64,000 nucleotides of DNA from Lentilitoribacter sp. Alg239-R112 (GCF_900537175.1 NZ_LS999833.1:1302001-1366000), one strand, 5' to 3'. Numbered from the stretch's first letter, positions 27,352-36,709 are shown. Program-made: numbers and translations. The notes: generated from the letters alone by a model not told the origin.

Positions 27352-30342
27352 CTAACCAGCATCTAGAACGCGCTGAAGTGCTTCATTCAACTTGGCTATC
27401 TTACCTTCAAGTTCCGCAAGACGGGCATGCTCAGCCTCGACCACATCCGGGCGCGCATTTGCAATAAACCTTTCATTGCCAAGCTTATTTTTAACCTTGC
27501 CCAAATCCACGTCAACTTTGCCAATTGCCTTTTCCAAGCGAGCTTTTTCGACATCAAGGTCAAGCAGTGCACCAAGAGGTAGACTATAAGTTACTTCCGC
27601 AACCACAATCTGCGCGGAACCTTTTGGAGTTTGACCATCTACCTGAATATTTTCTACTCGCGCAAGCTGACGAATGGCAGGTTCATGGCGTAACAGCTTC
27701 TCGCGTGTTGCATCATCAAATTCAGCAACATGCAGCGGCGCCTTCGATGATGGTGGTACATTCATTTCAGATCGAACAGAACGCAGACCCGACACAAGAT
27801 CAATCAACCAATTGATTTCTGCCGCAGCAATATCATCACTTAGTTCAGGTATCGGCCACTCAGCATGACAAAGCAAACCGGATGAGGCTTGCCCAGCTTC
27901 TGAAACAGACCAAAGCTCTTCCGTCATGTAAGGCATAAACGGATGCAGAAGACGATAAATAGAGTTCAAAACATAAGCAACGCACGCACGAGCCTCAGCC
28001 TTTGCATCTTCGTCATCACCCTGGAAAACAGGTTTTAAAAGCTCAAGATACCAATCACAAACAAGGTTCCAAGTAAACTTATAGATCGCACTGGCTGCAT
28101 CATTAAAGCGATAAGCCTCAATCTGTTTGGTCACCTCAGCAACTGTGCCGGAAAGCTCAGTTAGAACCCACCGGTTAACCTGCAACTTTGCACTTTCAGG
28201 CCTAAAGGAGGCATCAAGTTCTGCACCATTCATTTCGGCAAATCGTGTTGCATTCCATAGTTTAGTACCGAAATTGCGATAACCTTCAATACGTTGAGGA
28301 TCGAGTTTTACATCCCTACCCTGAGCCGCCATAATCGCAAGCGTGAAACGCAAGGAATCGGCACCGTACTCATCAATCAGGTCTAAAGGGTCAATAACAT
28401 TGCCTTTTGACTTTGACATCTTTGCGCCATGCTTATCACGAACAAGCGCATGGACGTAAACCGTATGGAATGGCTCAATGGGCGTACCATCTTCATCTTT
28501 CATGAAATGAAGACCAGCCATCATCATCCGTGCCACCCAGAAGAAGATGATATCAAAGCCCGTGACAAGCACATCGGTTTGATAATATTTTTTTACTTCC
28601 TCGGTATCAACAGGCCAACCTAATGTTGAGAATGGCCAAAGTGCAGAGGAGAACCATGTATCGAGAACATCTTCATCACGCACAAGTGTGATGCCGTTCA
28701 CACTATCATTGGAAAATTCATACCCAATAAGCTCACCGAACGCGACATTAATAGATTCGCCATAAATATCTTTCGCCTGTTGGACAATGTCAGCTTCATC
28801 TTTGCCAACAAAAACTTCACTAGGAAAATCCTTAGTTTCATCATAGCCTTGCTGGCCAAAGAGAGCGACGCGCCGTCGATTTGGCCCGTACCATGCAGGA
28901 ATTTGATGTCCCCACCAAAGTTGGCGAGAAATACACCATGGCTGGATATTTTCCATCCAGTTAAAATATGTATTCTCCCAAGTCTTTGGAACGAAGTTCG
29001 TGCGGCCTTCTTTAACCGATGCCAAAGCTGGTTTTGCGAGCGTCTCCGCATCAGCAAACCATTGGTCAGTGAGCATAGGCTCAATAACCACACCAGAACG
29101 ATCACCGAAAGGCTGCATCATTTTGTTGTTTTCAACGAGCGGGATCGCATTGCCCTCCTCGTCTTTTGCCATAACAGCAAGACCTTCCGAGGTTACATCC
29201 GCGACAACCCGTTTACGAGCTTCCAAGCGATCCAAACCACGATATTCATCCGGCACCAGATTAATGCTGTCCACATAGTTCTCGTCAGGTTTGCCACTTG
29301 CTTTGACAAGCGCCATTGCTTTGGCTGATTCCTCAGCATATGGCGCGCCATCTGCCCGCATGCCAGCTGTTACATCCATCAATCGATAAAGTGGAATATC
29401 ATTACGCTTTGCAACTTGATAATCGTTAAAATCATGGGCACCGGTAATCTTAACAGCACCAGAACCAAAGTCCTTATCAGGATATTCATCGATAATAATT
29501 GGAATGAGGCGACGGTGTTTTTTTGGACCAACAGGTATTTCGCATAGTTTTCCGACAATGGGCGCATAACGCTCATCAGATGGATGAACAGCCACCGCAC
29601 CATCACCCAACATTGTTTCGGGACGTGTTGTTGCGATCGAAATATAATCACGTGTTTCGCGAAGCGTTACATTCCCATCCTCATCTTTTTCAACATATTC
29701 ATATGTTGCGCCATCTGCGAGTGGATATTTGAAATGCCACATATGGCCGTCGACTTCGATATTCTCGACCTCAAGGTCAGAAATCGCGGTCTCAAATTTT
29801 GGATCCCAGTTTACCAGCCGCTTGCCGCGGTAAATCAGACCTTCATTGTAAAGTGTGACGAAGACCTCTAGAACTGCTTTGGAAAGCCCCTCATCCATTG
29901 TGAACCGTTCGCGCGACCAATCGCACGACGCACCAAGACGCTTAAGTTGGTTGAAGATCGTACCACCGGACTCTTCTTTCCATTCCCAAACTTTTTGAAT
30001 GAACTTTTCACGACCCATTTGACGACGCGTTTCATTGGCACCACTTTCTGCCAGTTTTCGCTCGACAACCATTTGTGTTGCAATACCTGCATGATCCATA
30101 CCCGGTTGCCACAAAACATCTTTGCCGCGCATTCGCTCAAAACGAACAAGAATATCCTGCAAAGTATTATTAAGCGCGTGCCCCATATGCAACGAGCCTG
30201 TCACATTTGGTGGCGGTATCACGATGCAGTAAGGTTCGGCACCCTCTTTTGCGCCAGCGCCCGCTTTAAACGCGTTCGCCTCATCCCAGGTTTTTGCAAT
30301 TTTCGGCTCTACTGAGGCCGCATCATAGTTTTTCTCAAGCAT
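27352..30342 (-). CDS. valS: Valyl-tRNA synthetase
   Basis: A class I synthetase of 996 residues from the ATG at 30342 (MLEKNYDAASVEPK); an upstream extension to 30357 is possible. HIGH-type motif PPNVTGSLHMGHALNNTLQD and KMSKS motif GAKMSKSKGNVIDPLDL are intact. The CP1 editing domain lies between them, and a C-terminal coiled coil (about 935-1000) ends the protein. It follows popZ on the same strand after a terminator. Confidence 0.97.
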   Translation of the reverse strand: MLEKNYDAASVEPKIAKTWDEANAFKAGAGAKEGAEPYCIVIPPPNVTGSLHMGHALNNTLQDILVRFERMRGKDVLWQPGMDHAGIATQMVVERKLAESGANETRRQMGREKFIQKVWEWKEESGGTIFNQLKRLGASCDWSRERFTMDEGLSKAVLEVFVTLYNEGLIYRGKRLVNWDPKFETAISDLEVENIEVDGHMWHFKYPLADGATYEYVEKDEDGNVTLRETRDYISIATTRPETMLGDGAVAVHPSDERYAPIVGKLCEIPVGPKKHRRLIPIIIDEYPDKDFGSGAVKITGAHDFNDYQVAKRNDIPLYRLMDVTAGMRADGAPYAEESAKAMALVKASGKPDENYVDSINLVPDEYRGLDRLEARKRVVADVTSEGLAVMAKDEEGNAIPLVENNKMMQPFGDRSGVVIEPMLTDQWFADAETLAKPALASVKEGRTNFVPKTWENTYFNWMENIQPWCISRQLWWGHQIPAWYGPNRRRVALFGQQGYDETKDFPSEVFVGKDEADIVQQAKDIYGESINVAFGELIGYEFSNDSVNGITLVRDEDVLDTWFSSALWPFSTLGWPVDTEEVKKYYQTDVLVTGFDIIFFWVARMMMAGLHFMKDEDGTPIEPFHTVYVHALVRDKHGAKMSKSKGNVIDPLDLIDEYGADSLRFTLAIMAAQGRDVKLDPQRIEGYRNFGTKLWNATRFAEMNGAELDASFRPESAKLQVNRWVLTELSGTVAEVTKQIEAYRFNDAASAIYKFTWNLVCDWYLELLKPVFQGDDEDAKAEARACVAYVLNSIYRLLHPFMPYMTEELWSVSEAGQASSGLLCHAEWPIPELSDDIAAAEINWLIDLVSGLRSVRSEMNVPPSSKAPLHVAEFDDATREKLLRHEPAIRQLARVENIQVDGQTPKGSAQIVVAEVTYSLPLGALLDLDVEKARLEKAIGKVDVDLGKVKNKLGNERFIANARPDVVEAEHARLAELEGKIAKLNEALQRVLDAG

Positions 30343-30450
30343 ATTTCTCGCCAACAATGGAGATTTGAATAATCCTATGTCGTAAATCTCAACGAGACTA
30401 AGAAGTCAACATAAGGAGGAGGAAACGGAGAATAATTCTTAAACCCCTAA

Positions 30451-30474
30451 ATAAAAAGGCCGCCTCAGGCGACC
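30451..30474 (-). terminator. Intrinsic terminator downstream of popZ
   Basis: On the minus strand GGTCGCC pairs with GGCGGCC across TGA (one wobble) and is followed by TTTTTAT. It lies 33 bases after the popZ stop. Confidence 0.85.
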
Positions 30475-30506
30475 TCAATTAAAATTAGTGCCTTCGAGAG
30501 CGAATA

Positions 30507-31403
30507 CTATCCGCCACGCGCCACGCGCTCAATTTCTTCACGCACCAGTCTTTCAACCAAACTTGGCAGGTTATCATCCAACCAATCCTGAAGCATCGGA
30601 CGAAGCATTTCAGTTGTCATAGTTTCAAGGTTTTTGTCTGCGACATCTTCTAAGGACTGCTCCAATGCAGCGAATGAAGCTGCGACTTTCGCGCCAGAAT
30701 CGGTAGAAAGCAGCGCCGGAGCATTGTTCAATGGCTCATCTGGAGAAGCTTTGTCCTCAGATGTAGATGTATTTAGCTCTCCCTCCAACGCAGCAACAAC
30801 ATGCTCAACCCCCGCTTCTTGCGCCGAAGCTACAACTTGCGCAGCTAGTGATGGTGAGGATTCAGGCTCCATTTTTTGCTCTGATGTCGCTGTTGGTTCT
30901 GGCGATACAGGAGCTTCAACTGCCGCCTCTGTTGATGCAACCATCTCCCGTTCGGTAGACGCAGGCGCCTCTACCGGGGTAACCGGATCCTGCTCTTCTG
31001 GACTTGCCACCTCTGGGGCTTGAACGGCAGCTTGCGGTGCTCGTGCAGGCGCGTCAGTAAGCTCTCCACGTTCAGAATGAGCTTCAGCACCTACACTCGC
31101 AGATACCGCCGCTTCTGATTTTGAAACATCACTTTGTGTTGGTGAAGCTGGTTTCGCAGGTTCGCCCGGTTTTTCTACTGGGCTAACGACCAACTTTTTC
31201 TCAGGTTTTACTTCGGTATTCTGTGACTGAGGTGCTTGTTCACCAGCAGCGGCCTCGGTTTGCGTTTGAGCTACCGCCTGTTGCACCAACTGTTGCTCAG
31301 AGTTACCGCCATCTTTTTCCTCATTACTCTGAATGATTTTACGGATGGAAGAAAGAATGTCTTCCATCGACGGTTCGTCACGATTACCTGAAGTCTGAGC
31401 CAT
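30507..31403 (-). CDS. popZ: PopZ-family polar organising protein (DUF2497)
   Basis: The 298-residue product has the PopZ architecture. A short conserved N-terminal helix (EPSMEDILSSIRKIIQSNEE, residues 9-28) is followed by a long Glu/Pro/Ala/Ser/Val-rich disordered spacer (about 35-225), then conserved C-terminal helices ending MLRPMLQDWLDDNLPSLVER. PopZ forms polar condensates that tether the chromosome origin and recruit cell-cycle regulators. Neighbourhood with valS and a tolC-type gene is typical of Rhizobiales. The spacer has no conserved sequence. Confidence 0.88.
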   Translation of the reverse strand: MAQTSGNRDEPSMEDILSSIRKIIQSNEEKDGGNSEQQLVQQAVAQTQTEAAAGEQAPQSQNTEVKPEKKLVVSPVEKPGEPAKPASPTQSDVSKSEAAVSASVGAEAHSERGELTDAPARAPQAAVQAPEVASPEEQDPVTPVEAPASTEREMVASTEAAVEAPVSPEPTATSEQKMEPESSPSLAAQVVASAQEAGVEHVVAALEGELNTSTSEDKASPDEPLNNAPALLSTDSGAKVAASFAALEQSLEDVADKNLETMTTEMLRPMLQDWLDDNLPSLVERLVREEIERVARGG

Positions 31404-31541
31404 TTAAGTCACCTAAAAATACATGAAAACAAGATGAATATTACGAATCACATTAAATCAAATTGAATGTATCTAATATCGCATGCATGAAACATTATTA
31501 AGTCATGCACAACTTTTACTTAGATATTACAATCCTGTAGT

Positions 31542-31940
31542 TCAAATATGCTCAAGAAGATCCCACTTATTTCCAAAGGGATCAGCAAAAACGACAACAT
31601 GTCCGTACGGCTCGGCACGCGGCTCTTCCAAAAAGCAAACTCCCTTTTCCTTCAACGTCTGATAATCTTTATGAAAATCATTGGTTCTCAAAAAGAAAGC
31701 GACACGACCACCTGTTTGATTGCCAATACTTGCCCTTTGCTCTTCACCATCTGCTTTGGCAAGTAAAAGTGATGCAGCATGTTGCGATTCGGGGAAATCA
31801 GGCTGGACGACAACCCATCGTTTTTCCGCAGAAAGAACGGTATCCTCAATCAGACTAAAACCCAAAACATCGACATAAAACGCAATTGCTTTATCGTAAT
31901 CATCAACAACCAAGGTTAATGCGGAAATAAACTGAGCCAT
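31542..31940 (-). CDS. VOC-family (glyoxalase/bleomycin-resistance) protein
   Basis: A 132-residue single-module vicinal-oxygen-chelate protein with LVVDDYDKAIAFYVDVLGFSLIED at the start and GHVVVFADPFGNKWDLLE at the end, each carrying one half of the beta-alpha-beta-beta-beta fold. The exact substrate cannot be inferred. It follows tolC by 9 bases and is probably cotranscribed from it. Confidence 0.85.
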   Translation of the reverse strand: MAQFISALTLVVDDYDKAIAFYVDVLGFSLIEDTVLSAEKRWVVVQPDFPESQHAASLLLAKADGEEQRASIGNQTGGRVAFFLRTNDFHKDYQTLKEKGVCFLEEPRAEPYGHVVVFADPFGNKWDLLEHI

Positions 31941-31949
31941 ACAACGAGA

Positions 31950-33293
31950 CTAATTGTCAGTCGTTCTCAGACCAAACCACTTATCTTTAACAGCTTGATA
32001 GTGTCGATCCGGATTATAGCGGCTAACGCGCAGTTTCAAATAATCAACTGTCAACAAACCCATTGCAGCCAGAGTTGAGTAACTGGAAACAACTGCATTG
32101 CGCCTATTTTGCACAATGCTTTCTTGAGCTCGCAAAACACTCTGCTGAGCATTTAAAACATCAAGCGTTGTCCGCTGACCGACTTTACGCTCTTCCACAA
32201 CGCCATTAAGTGCCAATCGTGCGGCCTTTAACTCAGCTTGATTAGCGGCAAGTGTCGCCACGGCAGATTCATAGGAAACCCAGCTCGCAACAATCGATTG
32301 TTCAACAGATCTGCGCGTTGATTCTACTTGTGCTTTTCTCTGTGCAAGTGTTTGTTTAGATTGGCGAATTTTAGCATAATTCGCACCACCAGAATAAATG
32401 GGAACCGAAACTGTACCACGCACGGATTTCGTAGTAGATCGGCCTCGAACACTATCATCGACCCCAGTCAGCGTTCCTGTCACGCTAACTCCTGGGAGAA
32501 GAGCGGCTTTATTGGCATTAATCTGAAACTCCGCTGCATCAACATTATATTGCGCGGCAGATACCGATGGGTGAGAACTAAGCCCTCGTGAGACTGCAGC
32601 TTCAAGCGAGCGAGGCAATAAACGAGCTATTGTTTTCGGTTGTGAAATTTTTGATGGCGCGCTTCCAATGATTTGCACATACACCGCAGATGCCGATTTG
32701 GCTTGAGCAATAGCGCCTGTTAGTTGTGCTTTTGCAGACGCCAATTGAGCTCGTGCTTGACTTACGTCAGTACGTGTTCCCTCACCTACATTTAAGCGAG
32801 ACGTCGCTGCATTTAGTTGCTCTTGCAAAAAACGAATATTTTTACGACGAATGGAAACAATCTGATTATCTCGCGCTAAATTTGCATAAGCTTGAGCGGC
32901 GGATTGCAATATAGAAATTTCCGTTGAACGGAGATTTTCGCGCCCTGCAAATACGCCAGCTTCAGCAACCCTAACATTGTTCTTCGTGGCAAATCCATCA
33001 AAAAGCTTTTGCGTAATAGAGATCGTTCCAGTCGCATTGCGAATAGTTTGGCCATTCGAATCGGTATAAGTTCCATCAAGCGAGCCGTTGATTACAGGTC
33101 GATATCCAGACTTTGCAATTGCGACACCCTCATCCGTTGCACGCAAACCAGCCCGCGCCACTGCTAAATCTGGATTATTGTCGTATGCACGAGACATTGC
33201 GCCAATAATAGATTCGGCATGTCCAACACCAACAGGCATAAGAAATGTAGCAACTAATGCTAATCGAAGATACTTTTTGATATGAAATGACAT
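31950..33293 (-). CDS. tolC: TolC-family outer-membrane efflux/type I secretion protein
   Basis: A 447-residue TolC homologue with signal peptide (about 1-26, cleavage near GHAES) and two related halves rich in long alpha-helices (AAQAYANLARDNQIVSIRR; SWVSYESAVATLAANQAEL). YRPVINGSLDGTYTDSNGQ and RTTLDVLNAQQSVLRAQ are family hallmarks. It forms the outer-membrane exit duct for type I exporters and RND pumps. No cognate pump gene is near, consistent with a shared TolC. Confidence 0.9.
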   Translation of the reverse strand: MSFHIKKYLRLALVATFLMPVGVGHAESIIGAMSRAYDNNPDLAVARAGLRATDEGVAIAKSGYRPVINGSLDGTYTDSNGQTIRNATGTISITQKLFDGFATKNNVRVAEAGVFAGRENLRSTEISILQSAAQAYANLARDNQIVSIRRKNIRFLQEQLNAATSRLNVGEGTRTDVSQARAQLASAKAQLTGAIAQAKSASAVYVQIIGSAPSKISQPKTIARLLPRSLEAAVSRGLSSHPSVSAAQYNVDAAEFQINANKAALLPGVSVTGTLTGVDDSVRGRSTTKSVRGTVSVPIYSGGANYAKIRQSKQTLAQRKAQVESTRRSVEQSIVASWVSYESAVATLAANQAELKAARLALNGVVEERKVGQRTTLDVLNAQQSVLRAQESIVQNRRNAVVSSYSTLAAMGLLTVDYLKLRVSRYNPDRHYQAVKDKWFGLRTTDN

Positions 33294-33426
33294 TTATTAA
33301 CTCGCCAGAAAACACGCTTTACTAACAATGAGCCTAAAACACAGCATGCGCAATATTGAAATTAAGATATAGCGTCAGTTCTGGACAGGAGTTGCCATAG
33401 CGCAACAGATAAATTCCATTTCAGAA

Positions 33427-34086
33427 CTAAAAAACAAATTCAGCTGCTTTTTCAAAACCCGGCAAAGCAGGTATTGAAATATTAAACAGTTTTCGTGAGG
33501 AAATCTGATTGTTTTCCTTCACATATAAAAGCGCCTGCGCTGCTCCACCAGATCCGATAACCGTAATCATCCGACCACCTTCGGCCATTTGAGTAAACAG
33601 TTGCACAGGCTCAACACCCAAAGCTCCATTTACAAAGATCAGATCATAAGGCGCATTTGACTTATGTCCGGCAGCCAAATCGCCGGAAACAACAGACACA
33701 TTATTATAGCCACCAGCAGTGAGGTTATCTTTCGCCTGCATCACCAAATCAGAATCAACTTCCAAAGCAATAACCTCATCTGCAAGATGAGATAACACAG
33801 CAGAGACATACCCGGAACCAGCGCCAACTTCTAACACTTTTTCACTTGCTCGAACTTCGGCAGCTTGAATAAGCTTTGCCAATGGTGAGGGCTCAAGAAC
33901 ATACCGCCCTTCTGTAGAAAGTTCGATATCTGCATCAATATATGCAAGTACTTTCTTATCTTCCGGTACGAAGTCTTCTCGAGGAACACTTAATAAAGCA
34001 TCCAGCAACCGATGTTCTGTCACATCTGTTGTTCGAACCTGATTATCAACCATCTGTTGGCGAATTGCTGCAAAATCAATATCCAT
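33427..34086 (-). CDS. Protein-L-isoaspartate methyltransferase-like protein
   Basis: The start chosen is MDIDFAAIRQQMVDNQVRT at 34086, where this Rhizobiales subfamily begins, not the longer frame. Motif I VLEVGAGSGYVSAVLSHL binds SAM. The substrate region (VPEDKKVLAYIDADIELSTEGRYVLEP) differs from that of the first Pcm at 9.6 kb. It precedes tolC on the same strand, separated by 133 bases. It is a distinct family member of uncertain substrate. Confidence 0.87.
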   Translation of the reverse strand: MDIDFAAIRQQMVDNQVRTTDVTEHRLLDALLSVPREDFVPEDKKVLAYIDADIELSTEGRYVLEPSPLAKLIQAAEVRASEKVLEVGAGSGYVSAVLSHLADEVIALEVDSDLVMQAKDNLTAGGYNNVSVVSGDLAAGHKSNAPYDLIFVNGALGVEPVQLFTQMAEGGRMITVIGSGGAAQALLYVKENNQISSRKLFNISIPALPGFEKAAEFVF

Positions 34087-34238
34087 GTAGATTCTCCGAG
34101 ACACTATTTTGCACTCGTAATACTTTGCATACTCGCACGTTTCAAGAGAGCAAATGCACACATGGCAAAGCTTTTAATCTTGATCACAAGATTATGATGA
34201 TAAAATCGCATTTTCATTAGTTACAATTTAACGACTCC

Positions 34239-34346
34239 TTACAATATATTCCATACCACATCGCAGCCACAAATATGAAAGTACACAAGCTCATCGCCAA
34301 CCTTCACATTCCAAGGATATCCGGTGTTCGGTGTTTCATTACTCAT
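34239..34346 (-). CDS. Small ORF coupled to a decayed repressor gene
   Basis: A 35-residue ORF (begins MSNETPNTGYPWNV, ends CGCDVVWNIL) whose ATG overlaps the TGA of the frameshifted Xre gene as ATGA. That junction suggests both were once a coupled operon. No homologue is recognised and it could itself be a truncated remnant. Confidence 0.35.
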   Translation of the reverse strand: MSNETPNTGYPWNVKVGDELVYFHICGCDVVWNIL

Positions 34347-34539
34347 TCTGCAGGCTTCTGAATGGAGGGCATATTCGCTAATTTAATCAATGCATGCCAA
34401 ACTGATGAATTAGTTTTGGGCACCTCCTCCGGCTCTCATCTGGAATAGTCAGATAATGGCTACCAATCTCTGTTGCTAACTTGCGTTGAGACCAATTCCG
34501 TGATTTTCTAAATGTTCGGATGTCAATTTCATGTGTCAT
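34343..34539 (-). pseudogene. Frameshifted Xre-family repressor remnant
   Basis: From ATG at 34539 the frame reads MTHEIDIRTFRKSRNWSQRK then LATEIGS, a helix-turn-helix of the Xre/Cro type, but ends early at 34387. A second frame picks up at about 34440 with EPEEVPKTNSSVWHALIKL and stops at 34343. One single-base indel would join them into a protein of about 65 residues. It is divergent from the intact Xre gene at 34620, as in phage repressor pairs. Confidence 0.65.
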
Positions 34540-34543
34540 GTCC

Positions 34544-34574
34544 AGTATATATATTTGAATAATAAATATATACT
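34544..34574. promoter_or_regulatory. Inverted-repeat operator between divergent Xre genes
   Basis: GTATATAT (34545-34552) and ATATATAC (34566-34573) form an inverted repeat with a 13-base spacer, flanked by A and T. It sits between the two divergent Xre genes and is likely bound by the product of 34620. AT-richness lowers certainty. Confidence 0.45.
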
Positions 34575-34619
34575 TTTGTGTACTTTTTATTCATATAGGA
34601 TACAAAGGGAGATTCTAAT

Positions 34620-35009
34620 GTGACGCTACTTGCTGATAGATTAATCGATGCGCGTAAAGAAGCCGGCTTCAAAACAGCTCGAGCGGCGGCAGACGCGTTG
34701 TCAATTGGATACTCTACATATGCGTCACACGAAAATGGATCTCGGAAGCCAAAAGCGGAAGAAATTGCACAATACGCTCGTAGGTTTAGCGTATCCTTAG
34801 AATGGCTTCTTCACGGCAAGAATACTGGCAAAGAAACTATAGTCAAAAATGACTATGTTCCTATACTCGAAATTGATATTTTGATGCTATCGATCGAAGC
34901 TCATAGAAACGAACTGCAAGAAAGAGATTTGCAACTTGATATAGAGAATGAAGCTAAAAATATTGCATATCATTATTCTAAAATAGCAGATCAAAAGTTG
35001 AAATCATGA
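34620..35009 (+). CDS. Xre-family helix-turn-helix regulator
   Basis: The start is GTG at 34620 after AAAGGGAGA; an ATG two bases earlier is followed at once by TGA. Residues 5-55 are a lambda-repressor-like HTH: RKEAGFKTARAAADALSIG, then YASHENGSRKPKAEEIAQYA and the FSVSLEWLLHG end common in phage CI-like proteins. The remaining 65 residues are a charged helical region without a peptidase domain. At 129 residues it could be a complete short repressor. It is divergent from the broken Xre gene and opens the plus-strand ORFs of the remnant island. Confidence 0.8.
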   Translation: MTLLADRLIDARKEAGFKTARAAADALSIGYSTYASHENGSRKPKAEEIAQYARRFSVSLEWLLHGKNTGKETIVKNDYVPILEIDILMLSIEAHRNELQERDLQLDIENEAKNIAYHYSKIADQKLKS

Positions 35010-35080
35010 AGAAAATACCCTAAATTTAGTGTATAGACAAATTGCAATATATCTGCTTACATTGCGCCTATGGGTGGACA

Positions 35081-35353
35081 ATGAGTAAAGCACAACTCCA
35101 GATTACAGGACGATATAGAACGCAGCAAGAGCGGTTAAACACGCTATTAGCTGACATCGCTTGCTATGGGTTAGAAAATTTGTTGATTATGGTAATGCGG
35201 ACAAAGTTCAGGGAGTATGAAATTTACAATTACTCAGGAGCGACAACCAAATGTTCTCAATTATCGCCGCCCGATCAGATGTTAATAATTGAACTATTTA
35301 CTGAAATCATTTCAGAGATCCGACTGAAAAACTTTAAAAAAATAATTCACTAG
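35081..35353 (+). CDS. Unknown 90-residue protein of the island
   Basis: The frame opens with TTG at 35042, but ATG at 35081 (MSKAQLQITGRYRTQQERL) gives a more natural start. No family is recognised. It is predicted to be mostly helical with a Lys-rich C-terminus. It sits 72 bases after the Xre gene and 10 bases before the next ORF on the same strand, so it may belong to one small operon. AT-rich codon use matches the island. Confidence 0.5.
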   Translation: MSKAQLQITGRYRTQQERLNTLLADIACYGLENLLIMVMRTKFREYEIYNYSGATTKCSQLSPPDQMLIIELFTEIISEIRLKNFKKIIH

Positions 35354-35363
35354 GCTTATTTTA

Positions 35364-35822
35364 ATGGCTAAAGTTTTTGATTTACCTAGTAAATTACTTT
35401 TCAATGCCGAACAGCATAACTTAATTCACGCTCAATGCTTTGAATGGATAAAGTCGAGCAACGGGTCCATGAATGAAGGGTTCAATAATATATTCCCTTA
35501 TCTTAGTCTCTGCGGCACAGAGTGCAAATATGATCTCGCGCCTAAGATATTGAATATAGCTCCCCTTTCTTCGGCAAGGGATGAGTGGGGAGACGAATGG
35601 GCGGACAATATTCATAAGGAAAACAGGACACCTAATAGCGAACTGGAAATCATATCTGCACCAGGCTATCAGCAAGCTTTAAAAAATGGGTTCCACTATG
35701 ATTTGATCGAAGCCAGTGACGGGCTTACCTATGAGCGCCTTACTTTCTCTATAAGAAGAAACCCATACGAAATTCCTATTTTTCTTGGGTATATACCTCT
35801 GATTCTGGGCCATAAGTGTTAA
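35364..35822 (+). CDS. Unknown protein of the island, possibly PAS-like
   Basis: A 152-residue protein without a recognised family name. The order of segments (LAPKILNIAPLSSARDEWGDEW, then a region leading to YDLIEASDGLTYERLTFSIRR) recalls the PAS-like sensory proteins often found in alphaproteobacteria, but similarity is too weak to assert. Its last 47 bases overlap the converging gene on the minus strand, an arrangement seen in compact accessory DNA. Confidence 0.55.
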   Translation: MAKVFDLPSKLLFNAEQHNLIHAQCFEWIKSSNGSMNEGFNNIFPYLSLCGTECKYDLAPKILNIAPLSSARDEWGDEWADNIHKENRTPNSELEIISAPGYQQALKNGFHYDLIEASDGLTYERLTFSIRRNPYEIPIFLGYIPLILGHKC

Positions 35823-36495
35823 TTGCTTCTGCCAAATGATAGATATCTATCTCTGAAATACCAACTAACGTATCCATCCTATTTATCCCATTAGGTTCAG
35901 TAATCCAATCAACAGCGTTGGGAACACAATAGGTGAAGCCTGTTTTGTATGGGAACCCCTTCTTAGCCAAGGACACTCTCATAAACCCATATAAGTAATC
36001 TAGATCTTTAAATCTCAAAAGAGCTTGAAGTATGCATAGCTGCGTAAATAGCGTAGCTAGATTATTATCGCGTTCGTTTTTATGAATCCACATATCACCC
36101 TGATAAGCAATATTGCCCGTTAGCTCAAAAACGATAGGTGCATGATTTTTGCCTATCTCACCACCATCATAAATCCTAGGTTGCTGTATTCTCCACATAT
36201 CCGCTAAAGACCCCCTACCCAGCATGTCAAGCCTGACCGCTTGAATACCTACTATGTTTTGATCTTTGTCTGCTAATGATATCCAGAACCCATTATTCAT
36301 AAAATCAAAATAGTCTATGCTAGATTGTTCTGTTTGATGATAGCCCTGTAACTGTTTGCTTTTGACTTTTAAGTCTTCAAAATTCGTGTGAAAGTTAGAA
36401 AAGATCCCCTTTTTTTCCATTGCTTGCACGATAGATCCTGACGCCTTTGCGATAGCTAAAGTGTCCCTTTTTTCTTTGATTGGTTTACTGTTCAT
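35776..36495 (-). CDS. Putative GNAT-like acyltransferase of the island
   Basis: A 239-residue protein. FWISLADKDQNIVGIQAVRLD followed by YQGDMWIHKNERDNNLATLF and the YGFMRVSLAKKGFPYKTGFTY end follows the order of GNAT-fold strands, with a helix pair in place of the usual R-x-x-G-x-G/A loop (here ERDNNLA). That resemblance is inferred by eye, and the acetyl-CoA loop is not canonical. It converges on and overlaps the 35364 ORF. An inverted repeat at 36694-36709 lies upstream of its start. Confidence 0.55.
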   Translation of the reverse strand: MNSKPIKEKRDTLAIAKASGSIVQAMEKKGIFSNFHTNFEDLKVKSKQLQGYHQTEQSSIDYFDFMNNGFWISLADKDQNIVGIQAVRLDMLGRGSLADMWRIQQPRIYDGGEIGKNHAPIVFELTGNIAYQGDMWIHKNERDNNLATLFTQLCILQALLRFKDLDYLYGFMRVSLAKKGFPYKTGFTYCVPNAVDWITEPNGINRMDTLVGISEIDIYHLAEAINTYGPESEVYTQEK

Positions 36496-36580
36496 TATAA
36501 TCTTTCAAAACGGTTTAGATGGTAAGGCAAAACTATCGCAACTTGTAACTAAAGCACACAGTTAAAGTAAAACTCACATA

Positions 36581-36598
36581 TTTTGTTGCACATAATAA
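36581..36598 (+). repeat. Left copy of an 18-base direct repeat
   Basis: TTTTGTTGCACATAATAA recurs at 37396-37413 with one change (G for A). The two copies bracket the integrase remnant and are 815 bases apart. Confidence 0.6.
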
Positions 36599-36693
36599 AG
36601 TAACTGATTGTCTGGCACTATTGAAAACATTCAATTTACTTAGTCTTGTCCAGAACTCGATACCCGTTTCATTTGCAAACAATTTTACTATTT

Positions 36694-36709
36694 ATATACA
36701 AATGTATAT
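36694..36709. promoter_or_regulatory. AT-rich inverted repeat upstream of the 35776 gene
   Basis: ATATAC and GTATAT are separated by AAAT. The half-sites resemble those of the operator at 34545 but in the opposite orientation. Between 36496 and 36794 I see no gene. Confidence 0.3.

Noticed and set aside
28780..29328. A 182-codon open frame antisense to valS.
   Set aside because: It lies entirely within a well-supported synthetase gene, with no start signals and no motif.
30401..30430. AAGGAGGAGG on the plus strand (CCTCCTCCTT on minus) before valS, resembling a strong ribosome site or a further cuckoo loop.
   Set aside because: No ORF follows on plus, and on minus the motif is not enclosed in a hairpin. 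Treated as part of the valS leader.
34544..34620. AT-rich region with repeats that could be a replication origin.
   Set aside because: There are no DnaA boxes and no replication initiator gene nearby; an operator between two divergent regulators explains it better.
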